Shown here: one piece after another, positions 27,831 through 36,758 of the stretch
Layout: each line of letters opens with the position of its first letter
Numbering within the stretch: position 1 is the first letter of the stretch
Source of the DNA: an uncultured Mycobacterium sp.
GTDB taxonomy: Bacteria; Actinomycetota; Actinomycetes; Mycobacteriales; Mycobacteriaceae
Reading direction: 5' to 3'
Assembly (NCBI GenBank): GCA_900078375.1
Contig: FLQS01000038.1
Span: 1-60,428 of the forward strand
Length of the DNA stretch: 60,428 nt
Program-made: the position numbers and the translations under genes
Notes under the pieces: model-generated
What the model was told of the DNA's origin: nothing
What the model saw: only the letters and a program-made list of their open reading frames with translations
Database searches by the model: none

Positions 27831-28097
27831 ATGGGTGGCGCGAATTCCGAGGGCACAGTGACCTGGCTTTGGCGTAACCGGCGGGTCGAGGAGGCCGAGC
27901 CTGCGCAGCTGCACACGATTAAGGACGTCGTCGAGGCCTGCGGTCTCCCCGGACCGGTGATCATGCAACTCTGTCCGCGCACCTGGACCGACCAGGGCTG
28001 GATGTACACCGCCGAGCAGCTCGACGCGGCGGTCGTCATCGCCGCCGAGCATCGGCGTCAGCTCGCCGCGCGCACAGACCCCGCGCCGTATCGCTAG
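27831..28097 (+). CDS. Small soluble protein at the head of the transfer locus
   Basis: ATG 27831 (GAAGG just upstream) gives 88 residues: a Trp-rich start (TVTWLWRNRRVEEAEPAQ) and a helical body (HTIKDVVEACGLPGPVIMQL; TAEQLDAAVVIAAEHRRQLA). The open frame extends back to 27624. No family recognised; it is placed 51 bases before the coupling ATPase and may belong to the same operon. Confidence 0.5.
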   Translation: MGGANSEGTVTWLWRNRRVEEAEPAQLHTIKDVVEACGLPGPVIMQLCPRTWTDQGWMYTAEQLDAAVVIAAEHRRQLAARTDPAPYR

Positions 28098-28148
28098 CGG
28101 CCAAAATTAGCGCGTCGGGTACCCCTGTGGCGGCCTTACCGTTAATGC

Positions 28149-29531
28149 ATGGCGCATCCGATGGGGCCGGCACTGACCGTCGCGGCCGAGCAGTACCGGC
28201 CGCCGGTGACACCGTTCGCTGGCTGGACCCGCAACGCCCAGCGCCAGCGGGTGCCGCTGGAGACCGCCCCGCACATCGGCGCATTCGCCCCACCGGGAAC
28301 GGGTAAGACACGCCGCTGGCTGGCCCAAAGCGCGGTGCTCTGGCCAGGACCGTGCCTGGTGTCCTCCAGTAAGGACGATCTGATGCAAATGGTCGCCTCT
28401 CGCCGCAGCGGGCCGGTGGCGCTGTTGGACCTGCGCCCCATCACCGCCCCGTTCTACCCAGCGGAGTTCACCCGCTATCGTTTCGATCCGACGATGCTGA
28501 TCCGCACGTTCGAAGACGCCCAGAACTTGACCGAAAGCCTGCTCAGCACCGCGTCAATCGCCCTGCCGGGGCAGAGTTTCCGCAGCGGCGGCGATCCCGG
28601 CCCCTGGAACGACCTCGCCCGGGCACCGCTGACCTGCCTGCTCTACGCGGCCAGTCCGGCCGCGGACGGACGCGGTATGAAGTGGGCACTGGAGGCGACC
28701 GAGAATGTAACCGCGCCCCCGCAGAACGGGCCTTATCAAACCTCTCTCGCCCCGGGTTGGGCGTCCGCGGCAGCCTGGACTGGGGACCCGATCTACGAAG
28801 CGCGGGTCCGCGCGGTGCTGGGAATGGAGGCCAAGCAGCGCGACTCGGTCAAGATGACGGTGACCAAAGTGCTCACCGCGTGGCTTCTGACCTCGCGGCG
28901 CGACCAGCCGTACCCTGAGCTTGACCTGGACTTCTTCGACGATCCTACCGCGACGCTGTATCTGCTGACGCCAGCAGACGGCACGGTCGCCGCCCAGGCC
29001 ATCGTCCTGATGGATCTGCTAATCAACCGGCAGCGCACGAAAGTCGCACAGTGGGAGGACTTTCAGCGCATCGGCCTGTTTCTCGACGAGATCACCAACA
29101 CCCCGATCCCACGCCTTCCCCAGTATCTTGCCGAGTCTCGCGGGCTGGGATGCACCATTTGCTATGCCGCGCAGGCCGGCTCACAGCTGGACGCGATCTA
29201 CGGACCATTGCAAGGCAAGGCAATTCGCGACGTGACCCCGGCGACCCTGATCATGTACGGGTCTCACGAACGCGATCTCATGGAGTCCGCTGCCTTCTGG
29301 TCTGGGAAGGCCACCCGCAGTCAGCAGTCCTATGATCACAACGGGGACAACAAGAACACCGGCCGGCACTTCGGCAATGCCCTGGAGCCGGCCGAGCTGC
29401 TGCCCCGCAGTACGTCGGAGGCGAGGCTGATTTGGCGGGGAACGCCGGGGGAAGCCGTCGAGTTGATCGATTGGGACGATTTCGTCAGATATCTCGACGA
29501 GCTTCGAGAAGCGCGGCTCCGTCGCCGCTGA
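28149..29531 (+). CDS. Type IV coupling protein-like ATPase (VirD4/TraG type)
   Basis: 460 residues. Walker A is GAFAPPGTGKTRRW (~residues 43-56) and Walker B is IGLFLDEITN (~308-317). The following PRLPQYLAESRGLGCTICYA is the motif-3 region of T4CPs, where a Gln-rich loop senses ATP. It has no N-terminal membrane helices, unlike classical VirD4, so the membrane anchor may come from the 29689 protein. Its task would be to bring the relaxase-bound T-strand to the channel. Confidence 0.8.
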   Translation: MAHPMGPALTVAAEQYRPPVTPFAGWTRNAQRQRVPLETAPHIGAFAPPGTGKTRRWLAQSAVLWPGPCLVSSSKDDLMQMVASRRSGPVALLDLRPITAPFYPAEFTRYRFDPTMLIRTFEDAQNLTESLLSTASIALPGQSFRSGGDPGPWNDLARAPLTCLLYAASPAADGRGMKWALEATENVTAPPQNGPYQTSLAPGWASAAAWTGDPIYEARVRAVLGMEAKQRDSVKMTVTKVLTAWLLTSRRDQPYPELDLDFFDDPTATLYLLTPADGTVAAQAIVLMDLLINRQRTKVAQWEDFQRIGLFLDEITNTPIPRLPQYLAESRGLGCTICYAAQAGSQLDAIYGPLQGKAIRDVTPATLIMYGSHERDLMESAAFWSGKATRSQQSYDHNGDNKNTGRHFGNALEPAELLPRSTSEARLIWRGTPGEAVELIDWDDFVRYLDELREARLRRR

Positions 29532-29688
29532 GCATCGCCGCGGGCGCTCCAGCGGCTCGACGCCGCTCCGCCGCGACCTGAGCGCGCCGGCGGCGCCGTG
29601 AGCGACGACGATTCACACCGCCGCGGCTGTCCGAGGATCGCCAAAAATAGTGCACGGGGACCTGTTTGGGGGGTTTTAGGCTCAGTAC

Positions 29689-30363
29689 ATGCCCGACAAC
29701 GTGCACCCCGACCGGTTCGACGACATCCGTCGCGAATGGATCGCGTTCCGGCAGGGCGATTCGTTGATTCAGCGTCGCCGCGCTGAACAACTCGGACGTC
29801 TCGTCCGCAAGCGCCAGCGAATCCAGACCGTGGCCGTGCCCGATACGCACGACGACACCGTACTGCCGAGGATGCTGTGGCGTCAGGCCAAGTCCCGGGT
29901 CTCCAAGATGGAGGTGGTGCTGGTTCTCGTTGTGGCGGCGCTGTTTCCGGTCGGCTGGCCGGCGGGCTGGGCGCTGCGGTCGGGGATCACGGGGCTGATC
30001 CCCGAGACGCTGCGCGGCTATCCCATTGCGGCGCTGGTGTGGTCCGGTGTCGGGCTGGGTGTCGTCACACTGTTGGTCTACCAACTGGTGTACGACCCGG
30101 CCGGGTCGTTCGGCCAGATCGTGGTGCTGCCGTGGCTGTCTGTTCAGCTCTCCGCGATCCCGTTCGTCGCCGGTGTGTACGGCATCCTGGAGGGCTGGCT
30201 TGCTGTCGACGGTTCCGACCAGTGGTGGCCGCTGACCCCGGTACGCGAGCCCCTGACAGCCCAGGACGCTGCGGCCATCTTGGGGGCATACGACGTGACC
30301 CCGCCAGCGGTCGTGGAGGTCAAACCGGTCAACGAGAGCGGATACCGGACCCGGCCATGGTGA
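29689..30363 (+). CDS. Membrane protein of the transfer locus
   Basis: 224 residues: a charged N-terminal ~80-residue domain, three hydrophobic segments (~80-105, 108-128, 140-165) and a polar C-terminus. No family recognised. Its position after a T4CP lacking a membrane anchor suggests a membrane partner for that ATPase; this is inference. Confidence 0.6.
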   Translation: MPDNVHPDRFDDIRREWIAFRQGDSLIQRRRAEQLGRLVRKRQRIQTVAVPDTHDDTVLPRMLWRQAKSRVSKMEVVLVLVVAALFPVGWPAGWALRSGITGLIPETLRGYPIAALVWSGVGLGVVTLLVYQLVYDPAGSFGQIVVLPWLSVQLSAIPFVAGVYGILEGWLAVDGSDQWWPLTPVREPLTAQDAAAILGAYDVTPPAVVEVKPVNESGYRTRPW

Positions 30364-30416
30364 CCACAACGTCTAACTCTGAATCATGCAGAGACGCTGC
30401 AAATTTCAGCGCGCAC

Positions 30417-30917
30417 TCATCCGGCGCTGACCGCCGGGTGGTCGTCAAGGTCGTATTGCGCGATCAGGTCGTCCTCGACGGTGAGTTCGGCCAGGAAATG
30501 ACCGTGAACCGTGCGCAGCGCCGCGATGCGCGTATCGAGGGTTTCCCGAATGCCTTCCAGCCGGGCGATCTCGTCGTGGAGCTGCGCAGCCAGGCGATGA
30601 CCAATCTCGGTTTCGGTGATGGGCTTGATCGGCCGGTGCCGCGGGCCGGGCTTACGACGTCGGACGCTGAGACTCAGCGGTTGGCCACCGAGAAGAACCA
30701 CCGCCGAGGACCCGGGCTGCCAACCGAGGCTTTGATCCAGGCGCAGCAAGGTTCCCACTTGAGGCGTGCGCTGATCGCTGCGCCCGCGGACCTTCGCGAG
30801 CGTGTCCGGACTGGGCCCACCTCGGCGGGCCACTTCATCCTTGGTCAGGTCGAGCTGGGCCATGCGCACTTCGACGAAGTGGATGAGTCGCTCGACGCCC
30901 TCGCCGGGAACAGTCAT
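30417..30917 (-). CDS. XRE-like helix-turn-helix regulator
   Basis: About 166 residues. The N-terminal part (MAQLDLTKDEVARRGGPSPD then TLAKVRGRSDQRTPQ) fits an XRE HTH; the C-terminus contains a helical, possibly coiled segment (LHDEIARLEGIRETLDTRIA). It is the only - strand gene inside the transfer locus and is divergent from 31007, so it may control the downstream tra genes. Confidence 0.6.
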   Translation of the reverse strand: MTVPGEGVERLIHFVEVRMAQLDLTKDEVARRGGPSPDTLAKVRGRSDQRTPQVGTLLRLDQSLGWQPGSSAVVLLGGQPLSLSVRRRKPGPRHRPIKPITETEIGHRLAAQLHDEIARLEGIRETLDTRIAALRTVHGHFLAELTVEDDLIAQYDLDDHPAVSAG

Positions 30918-31006
30918 AGTCCGCACCCTACCGGACGAAGTGCCGCAAATCGGGTGGCAGTTTCGGGTGCCAGATATCCGTCACGAACGAGTGAAGGGCT
31001 CAACGC

Positions 31007-31348
31007 ATGAAATTCTTCCTGACCCTGTTGTGCATGATCGTGATCGGGTTGGCGGCCGCCGTGTTGGTCGTGGTCGACCTCCTGCTGAGGTGGCTTCCCG
31101 TGGTGGCCGTCGTCGCAGCGGTCTTCGCCGCGGTGAAGATCTCACGGCGCTGGCGGAACCCGCAGGCGCGGCGGGCGAGCGTCGCTCAGTCAGTGGTCAA
31201 CGTGCCTGACGTGACGGCCTTCGCCGCCATCAGATCCACCGCAGCGCACCGCCTGGCGCCGGTCCGCGTGGGCCAGACAGCCCACGCGGCGCCGCGGCCC
31301 GTCGTGGTCGACGGCATTGTGATCAGCCAGGACGGTCACCGTGGTTGA
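31007..31348 (+). CDS. Small membrane protein of the transfer locus
   Basis: 113 residues with two N-terminal hydrophobic segments (~4-24 and 28-45) followed by a basic cytoplasmic part. Overlaps the next gene by 8 bases. Function unknown. Confidence 0.6.
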   Translation: MKFFLTLLCMIVIGLAAAVLVVVDLLLRWLPVVAVVAAVFAAVKISRRWRNPQARRASVAQSVVNVPDVTAFAAIRSTAAHRLAPVRVGQTAHAAPRPVVVDGIVISQDGHRG

Positions 31349-32465
31349 GCGCACCTCGACGGAAACTCAGGCAACGCAGGACTGGGCGGCTGTCCAACTC
31401 TTCGACAACGGTGAGGGACTCGTCATCAGAGGGGCTGGCGGGCAACATGCTCCCGCCGACCCTGCCACCACCGTGGCTGAGCCCTCGATCCAGGAGTGGG
31501 TGGCAGACGAAATCGCGGCCAACCGTGATGCATCCGTCGTCACCGGGGACCACTCGACCGCTGAGCCGGTGTCGTTGGACGACGACGAGCCCGAGGGGAC
31601 GCCACGTCGGGCGGATGTCAATGCCGGGGCCAGGCGCACCTTGTGGTGGCTCGCGTCGGGGGTCGTCGTGCTCGCGGTGCTCATCGTGTTGGTCTTCCTG
31701 GTGTTCGGCGGTGGCCCGACCCCGACGCCGCCGCCGGCCCACAAGTCGGCAGCGACACCGGCCGTCGTGGCTGTGCCCACGACACCGAATCCGCCTGCAC
31801 CACCGCAGGATCAAGCGGTCCCTTATAGCCCGCAGACCGACAGCTGCCCTGGCGGGCCGACGTCGCCGCTGTCGTTGACCGACCCCGCCAGCGACGCGGC
31901 GTGGGTGTGTTCACGGGGCCCGCAGGAAAGCCGTCTCGACGGCCAGGTTCTGCACGTGAAGTTCGTATGCGACCGCTCCCGGCCGGACTCTACGTGCAGC
32001 TACATGCTCAATTCGGTCTCCATCGCCCCGGGTTGGGTGGCGAAAACCGTTGGCGGCAAGGACGAATGGTTACAGCACCGGGTGGTCACCCGGTTGCAAT
32101 TCAACTTTTACAACGGCGATCAGCTCGCCGCGGACCCCTTCGTCATGGATACCAACAGCGTCCACGGGCCTGTCCCGGCGACGTTGCCGGGCAAGATCCT
32201 CGTCTCCCGTGTCGACGTCATCATCTTGCACACCGAGCGGCCGCCGGCCGCACCAGCGCCAGGCGCGACTCCAGGGGCCGTTCCCGGAGACGGCGTCACC
32301 CCGCCGCCCGGGCTGGTCGATTCGGTGCTGGGCAGCGGCGATCCCGCGGCACCGGCCACGACGGCGCCGGACCCCTACGGCGCGACCAGAGCAGCTACCA
32401 GCGACCCGGTGGACGCCACGTTCGCCGTCAGCCAATTGCAGTTCTTCGGTCACGCCCCGAATTAG
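31341..32465 (+). CDS. Bitopic membrane protein with a large outer domain, transfer locus
   Basis: 374 residues: acidic cytoplasmic N-terminus (~1-100), one TM helix (~103-123, TLWWLASGVVVLAVLIVLVF), a Pro-rich linker (TPTPPPAHKS) and an extracytoplasmic domain with three cysteines (SCPGG, WVCSRG, DSTCSY) that could form disulfides. The C-terminus is again Pro/Ala-rich. Such topology suits a cell-wall-spanning component of the mating apparatus. Confidence 0.6.
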   Translation: MVERTSTETQATQDWAAVQLFDNGEGLVIRGAGGQHAPADPATTVAEPSIQEWVADEIAANRDASVVTGDHSTAEPVSLDDDEPEGTPRRADVNAGARRTLWWLASGVVVLAVLIVLVFLVFGGGPTPTPPPAHKSAATPAVVAVPTTPNPPAPPQDQAVPYSPQTDSCPGGPTSPLSLTDPASDAAWVCSRGPQESRLDGQVLHVKFVCDRSRPDSTCSYMLNSVSIAPGWVAKTVGGKDEWLQHRVVTRLQFNFYNGDQLAADPFVMDTNSVHGPVPATLPGKILVSRVDVIILHTERPPAAPAPGATPGAVPGDGVTPPPGLVDSVLGSGDPAAPATTAPDPYGATRAATSDPVDATFAVSQLQFFGHAPN

Positions 32466-32482
32466 AGACAAGGACACCGGAC

Positions 32483-33436
32483 ATGACTTCACTCACGATG
32501 TCACGGACGTGGCGTAACCGCCTCGGTCGTGGCCACCAGCTCGCCCGCCGGGCGGGCGTTGCCTTCCTGGTGCTGGGCGCCCTGGTCGGGTTCGCCGCGG
32601 GCATCAAGGTCTTCCTGGTGGCCGCACACCCCGACGACACCGACGTCGCGGCCATCACCTACCGGGTGGGCAATCAGCGCGACGCGGCCGGGCAGTTCGC
32701 CGCCAACTTCGTGGGCACCGTGTTGACGACCCCGCAGTCCCGGCGAGCCACTGCCGTAGCGCGTTTCATCACCCTTCCCGCCGCGGACACCGTCACGTCG
32801 TCGAGCGCGCCGGCCACCGATCCTGCACCGGCGGTGATCGACACCCCCAAGGTGTGGTCGGTGGTGGCCACCGGGACCGTGGGGGAGGCCAACCTGTACT
32901 CGGTGATCGTCATGGTGCAACAGCGCCCGTACACCTCCGCGCCCTCGACGATCGCGTTCTACCGGGTGCCGATATCGATCTGGCGCTACCAACCCCGCGC
33001 GATGGACATGCCGACCCCGATCAGCGATCCCGGACCGGGCGCCGACATCGCGATCAGCTACGAGCACTCACTGAGCCCATCGAGCCCGGTCTACGCCGTC
33101 GTGTCCGGGTTCATCAACACGTACTTGACCTCCACGACCGGCCTGGACCGCTACGTCGTCGCCGACTCCTGGATCAAGCCGATCGCCGGCTATCAGAGCG
33201 CGTCCCTCACCACCGCCGCCACCGACGCCGAGGTGCCCGAACAACCGGCGCCCGGGACGCAAATTCACGTCCGCGCGACCGTGAATGCGCAGACAGCGCA
33301 ATTTGCCAGCGTCCCATTCACGTTCCCGCTCACGGTCGAAAATAGCGGCGGAACCTGGATGATCGCGGACATAGACTTAAAACCGCAGATCGCGCAGGAT
33401 TCCGACACCAAACCGGCCGGACAACCCCAACCGTAA
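32483..33436 (+). CDS. TcpC/VirB8-like conjugal transfer protein
   Basis: 317 residues: short basic N-terminus, one TM helix (~25-48) and an extracytoplasmic part with two NTF2-like domains (about 85-205 and 215-310; LYSVIVMVQQRPYTSA; VVADSWIKPIAGYQSASL). This is the architecture of TcpC/Orf13 of Gram-positive conjugative elements, structural relatives of VirB8. It would scaffold the channel. Confidence 0.75.
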   Translation: MTSLTMSRTWRNRLGRGHQLARRAGVAFLVLGALVGFAAGIKVFLVAAHPDDTDVAAITYRVGNQRDAAGQFAANFVGTVLTTPQSRRATAVARFITLPAADTVTSSSAPATDPAPAVIDTPKVWSVVATGTVGEANLYSVIVMVQQRPYTSAPSTIAFYRVPISIWRYQPRAMDMPTPISDPGPGADIAISYEHSLSPSSPVYAVVSGFINTYLTSTTGLDRYVVADSWIKPIAGYQSASLTTAATDAEVPEQPAPGTQIHVRATVNAQTAQFASVPFTFPLTVENSGGTWMIADIDLKPQIAQDSDTKPAGQPQP

Positions 33437-33451
33437 GAAAAGGAGAAAGTC

Positions 33452-33787
33452 ATGACCACGACAGCGACTCTTGGTGTCACCGCCATCAGCACCGCCACCC
33501 CGGCGCACGTTCAGGTCCTCGCAGACGGCTTGTTCACCTCAGGCACCTCGATTGCCTACATGCTCGAAGGGCTACTCGCTGCGGTCGCCTTGGTGGTGGG
33601 CACCATGTCCACCCTGGGCAAGGCCAACAAGGAAGGTGCCGGCAGCGCATTGACCAACCAGTTCCTGGTCATCGGTCTCTCGGTCACCATCTTCTTGTCC
33701 GCAGGTATCGCCGCGGTGATCACCCACGAATTCCAGAGCCACGGCATCCGCAACAGCGTCAACGTGCCAAACCCCTACGGGCAGTGA
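33452..33787 (+). CDS. Small two-TM protein, possible VirB2/TrbC-like channel component
   Basis: 111 residues starting at ATG 33452 after a strong AAAAGGAGAAAG site. Two hydrophobic helices (~35-55, 72-92) separated by a small polar loop (MSTLGKANKEGAG), the topology of VirB2-type pilins or small channel proteins. No signal sequence is clear. Confidence 0.5.
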   Translation: MTTTATLGVTAISTATPAHVQVLADGLFTSGTSIAYMLEGLLAAVALVVGTMSTLGKANKEGAGSALTNQFLVIGLSVTIFLSAGIAAVITHEFQSHGIRNSVNVPNPYGQ

Positions 33788-33798
33788 CGGACTGACTG

Positions 33799-34164
33799 AT
33801 GGTTGACGAAGCACCGGCCAAGGTTTGGTCCGACCAACGCGATCTGCCGATCCACCTGGGCGACGCCGGCGACGGGTTCCGCCTCCCGTTCAAGGAGAAG
33901 TGGCGCCTCCCCGACGCCATGGCGGCACTGCTGGGATTCATCGCCACCGCCTCGCTGGTCACGTTCAACCTCGAAAGCGGCAACGCGCTGGTGTTCTTGG
34001 TCGTCGGCGTGGTGGTCACCACCGCCGCGGTCTGGCTGCTGAGCAAGCTCCCGGCGGTGCGCCCCTCGATCCGGACCCGGTTGAACTGGTGGCTGGCGAA
34101 CCTACGCCCGCAGGTGTCCTGCTCTCACCACGCCTCCGATTCAGAAAGCACACCAGGACAATGA
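33799..34164 (+). CDS. Small membrane protein, PrgI/TcpE-like position
   Basis: 121 residues with two adjacent TM helices (~41-58 and 64-82). It is directly before the VirB4-like ATPase and overlaps it by ATGA. In Gram-positive T4SS loci this position holds PrgI/TcpE-type proteins (VirB3-like). Confidence 0.6.
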   Translation: MVDEAPAKVWSDQRDLPIHLGDAGDGFRLPFKEKWRLPDAMAALLGFIATASLVTFNLESGNALVFLVVGVVVTTAAVWLLSKLPAVRPSIRTRLNWWLANLRPQVSCSHHASDSESTPGQ

Positions 34165-36758
34165 TTCTCACCAGCAGCGAGGCCCCCAAGGGCGCGATCG
34201 GCAACCTTCTCTTCACCAGCCACGGGGTGTACGCGCAGTACCTGCTCTCCGGGCTGCCGTTCATCTTTCAGCGCAAGGAAGTGCAAAACCAGGTCGCCGA
34301 CGTGCACGCCGATCTGCTGCGCGCACTTCCCTCGGGCGCGCTATTGGAAGGCCTGACCGCCCCGGTCGCCACCCGAAACATCACCCGCCGCATGATCTTC
34401 GCCCACCCAGACCTGCACCCCGACACCGTCGTGCCCGGCGAACCGATGCCCGAGCAAGCACACGACTGGCTGGAGCATGCCCGGCTGTGGACCCCGGCCC
34501 TGGGCCGCCGTGGCCACCGCCGCCGCGTCTTCATCCTCAGCCTGCCTCTGGATTACGGACACACCGGTGCCACCTCCAGCGGAACGTGGCAGCGGCGGCT
34601 GGATTCGATCATTGGCCGCGACAAGGATTCCGATCGCTCGCTGACGCACTACCGCGAGCTCGCCGCCACCATGGTCGCCAAGTTCCCCGCTGCGGTCTTC
34701 GCCAAAGCAGCCAGCGTGGAACAGATCTGGTGGCACTGGAACTACGTCGCCAGCCGCCACAGCTGGCAGCAGCCCCTGCCGAACACCCCTTTCGATCCGC
34801 ACGCCCGGCTGCCCGAATCAGCGTTCACCCCCGTGTGGAAGGACCAGTCCGCCGCCGGGCTGCGCGGCCGCCGGTGGCGCGCCGGGCGCACCGACAGCGA
34901 CGTCTTCCTGCGCACCTACCGCGCAGCCGAGGACGGTATCGCGGACTCCTATCAGGCGATCGTCGGCCTGGAGAAGTGGCCCGACAGCGGCATCCGGTGG
35001 CCGGAGTCGACGATCTTCAAGGTCCTCGACGACGTGACCACCCCCGACACCACCCTCGACTGGGCGATTCACTTCACCTTCGACACCGCCGAGGTCGCGG
35101 TGGCCACCGCGCACAACACGATCACCAACATCAAGGATCAAGCCCGCCAGCTGGGCCGCCACGCCGACAGTGACGACGAGCTGGCCCGAAAGTACGTCTC
35201 CGGTAAGCAGTTGGCGTCGGCTCTCAAGCAGGGCAGCGCCGAGCGCGGCGTCAACGCCGCCGTGCTGCTCACCGCCGCCGCCACCGACCCCGACACCGTC
35301 AACACCGCCGTCAACCGGGTGATCCGCCGCTACCGCAGCCAAAAATTGGAACTGCGGCGCCGCCGCGGCAGCCAAGTCACCCTCTGGCGGGGGCTCAACG
35401 CCGGCACCGAAGCCGACGCCGCGCTGCATGAGATCCGAAATCCCTCCACCGTCAACGCCTTCGCGAAGTTCGTGCCGCTGCTGTCAAGCAACCTGGGCAA
35501 CAATGTCGGGGTTCCGTTGGGGGAGACCATCACCAGCCCTGGTATGCGCCAGGTGGTGCTCAACGATCTGGTGGGGGCACCCGGGCGTGAGAATCCCGGC
35601 AACCTGGTCATCGGCGGCTCACCGGGGCGGGGGAAGTCGTTGTGCAGCAAAAACCTGATCCGGTCGTGGTTGGCGATGGGTGCGGGAATGTGGTTGTTCG
35701 ATCCCACCGAAGCACGCGAACACGAACGCGCATTGTCCATGTTCGACGACGGTAAGAAACAAATCATCGACGCAAGAAAGCCGCAATTCTCCCTTGACGG
35801 ATTACGGATATTCTCTGCCGAGGAAGCAGCGGAACGGACAGTCGACCATTTGCTACCGCAAATGGGGTATTCCGCATTCAGCCCGCAGGCCTCCCGGCTC
35901 AAAGCACTCCTGTCGCCTCAGTCGCGTACCGCCTACGGCATCGGCAGCACCAACCAGCTGATCAACTTCCTGCGCGAACGGCGGGCCGATCGGGTCGCCG
36001 TCGATGACGACCTGCTGGTGGCGCTGGAGGGGCTGCGGGCCGAACGTCTGCTGGCCCCCATGTTCGATGAATCCTTGCCCGTGCCCGACTTGTCCAAACA
36101 GCTGGTGATCTGGAACTTCGGCGGCTTGAAACTGCCCTCGGTCAACGAGGAGTACCAGGCGCACCTGCACAACCAAAGCACCCCAAGCATGCGGGCCGCC
36201 CAGGCCCTCTACGGCATGGCGGCCGACCTGGCCCAGTCGTTGTTCTTCTCCCGCGACACCCAGCCAGATTTCCTCGTCGTCGAAGAGTGCGCGGCGTGGA
36301 CCCATTCCCCCGGTGGCCAGCGCTGCGCGAATACCTTCATCCGCCAAGGCCGCAAGGTGTGGACGCAATTCGTCGGCATCAGTCAGAGCCCGCGCAATGA
36401 CTTCGGCGTGCTCGAAGACGAGTACATCGAGCAGCGAATTCTCCTGGGCTTCAAGGAAGCTGCGATCGCCGAGGACACCCTGCGGTGGTGTGGGCGGGAC
36501 CTGGAGCGCCACCCGAAACTGCTCAGCGACTACGTCACCAACACCAGCCCGTCGCAGATCGCCAACTACGGTGACGACGCGATCGACAGCAATCACGGCA
36601 AGGTGATCGCCGGCCGTGAAGGCGAAGCGTGGGTGCTCGACGAGTTCGGCGGCTTCGGCAAGGTGCGGCTGTTCGGGGCGCCGACCGACCACCTGGCGGA
36701 GCTCTACGACACCAACCCCCACCGCGCGCGGCTGCGCGCCCGCAGGACCGTCGCATGA
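34161..36758 (+). CDS. VirB4-like conjugation ATPase
   Basis: 865 residues from ATG 34161, which overlaps the previous stop. Walker A IGGSPGRGKSLCS (~483-495) and Walker B DFLVVEECAAW (~703-713) lie in the C-terminal motor domain; QGRKVWTQFVGISQSPR is the motif after Walker B typical of VirB4/TraC ATPases. The N-terminal ~400 residues carry the VirB4-specific region. It energises assembly and DNA/protein export. The 3' end overlaps the VirB6-like start (ATGA). Confidence 0.88.
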   Translation: MILTSSEAPKGAIGNLLFTSHGVYAQYLLSGLPFIFQRKEVQNQVADVHADLLRALPSGALLEGLTAPVATRNITRRMIFAHPDLHPDTVVPGEPMPEQAHDWLEHARLWTPALGRRGHRRRVFILSLPLDYGHTGATSSGTWQRRLDSIIGRDKDSDRSLTHYRELAATMVAKFPAAVFAKAASVEQIWWHWNYVASRHSWQQPLPNTPFDPHARLPESAFTPVWKDQSAAGLRGRRWRAGRTDSDVFLRTYRAAEDGIADSYQAIVGLEKWPDSGIRWPESTIFKVLDDVTTPDTTLDWAIHFTFDTAEVAVATAHNTITNIKDQARQLGRHADSDDELARKYVSGKQLASALKQGSAERGVNAAVLLTAAATDPDTVNTAVNRVIRRYRSQKLELRRRRGSQVTLWRGLNAGTEADAALHEIRNPSTVNAFAKFVPLLSSNLGNNVGVPLGETITSPGMRQVVLNDLVGAPGRENPGNLVIGGSPGRGKSLCSKNLIRSWLAMGAGMWLFDPTEAREHERALSMFDDGKKQIIDARKPQFSLDGLRIFSAEEAAERTVDHLLPQMGYSAFSPQASRLKALLSPQSRTAYGIGSTNQLINFLRERRADRVAVDDDLLVALEGLRAERLLAPMFDESLPVPDLSKQLVIWNFGGLKLPSVNEEYQAHLHNQSTPSMRAAQALYGMAADLAQSLFFSRDTQPDFLVVEECAAWTHSPGGQRCANTFIRQGRKVWTQFVGISQSPRNDFGVLEDEYIEQRILLGFKEAAIAEDTLRWCGRDLERHPKLLSDYVTNTSPSQIANYGDDAIDSNHGKVIAGREGEAWVLDEFGGFGKVRLFGAPTDHLAELYDTNPHRARLRARRTVA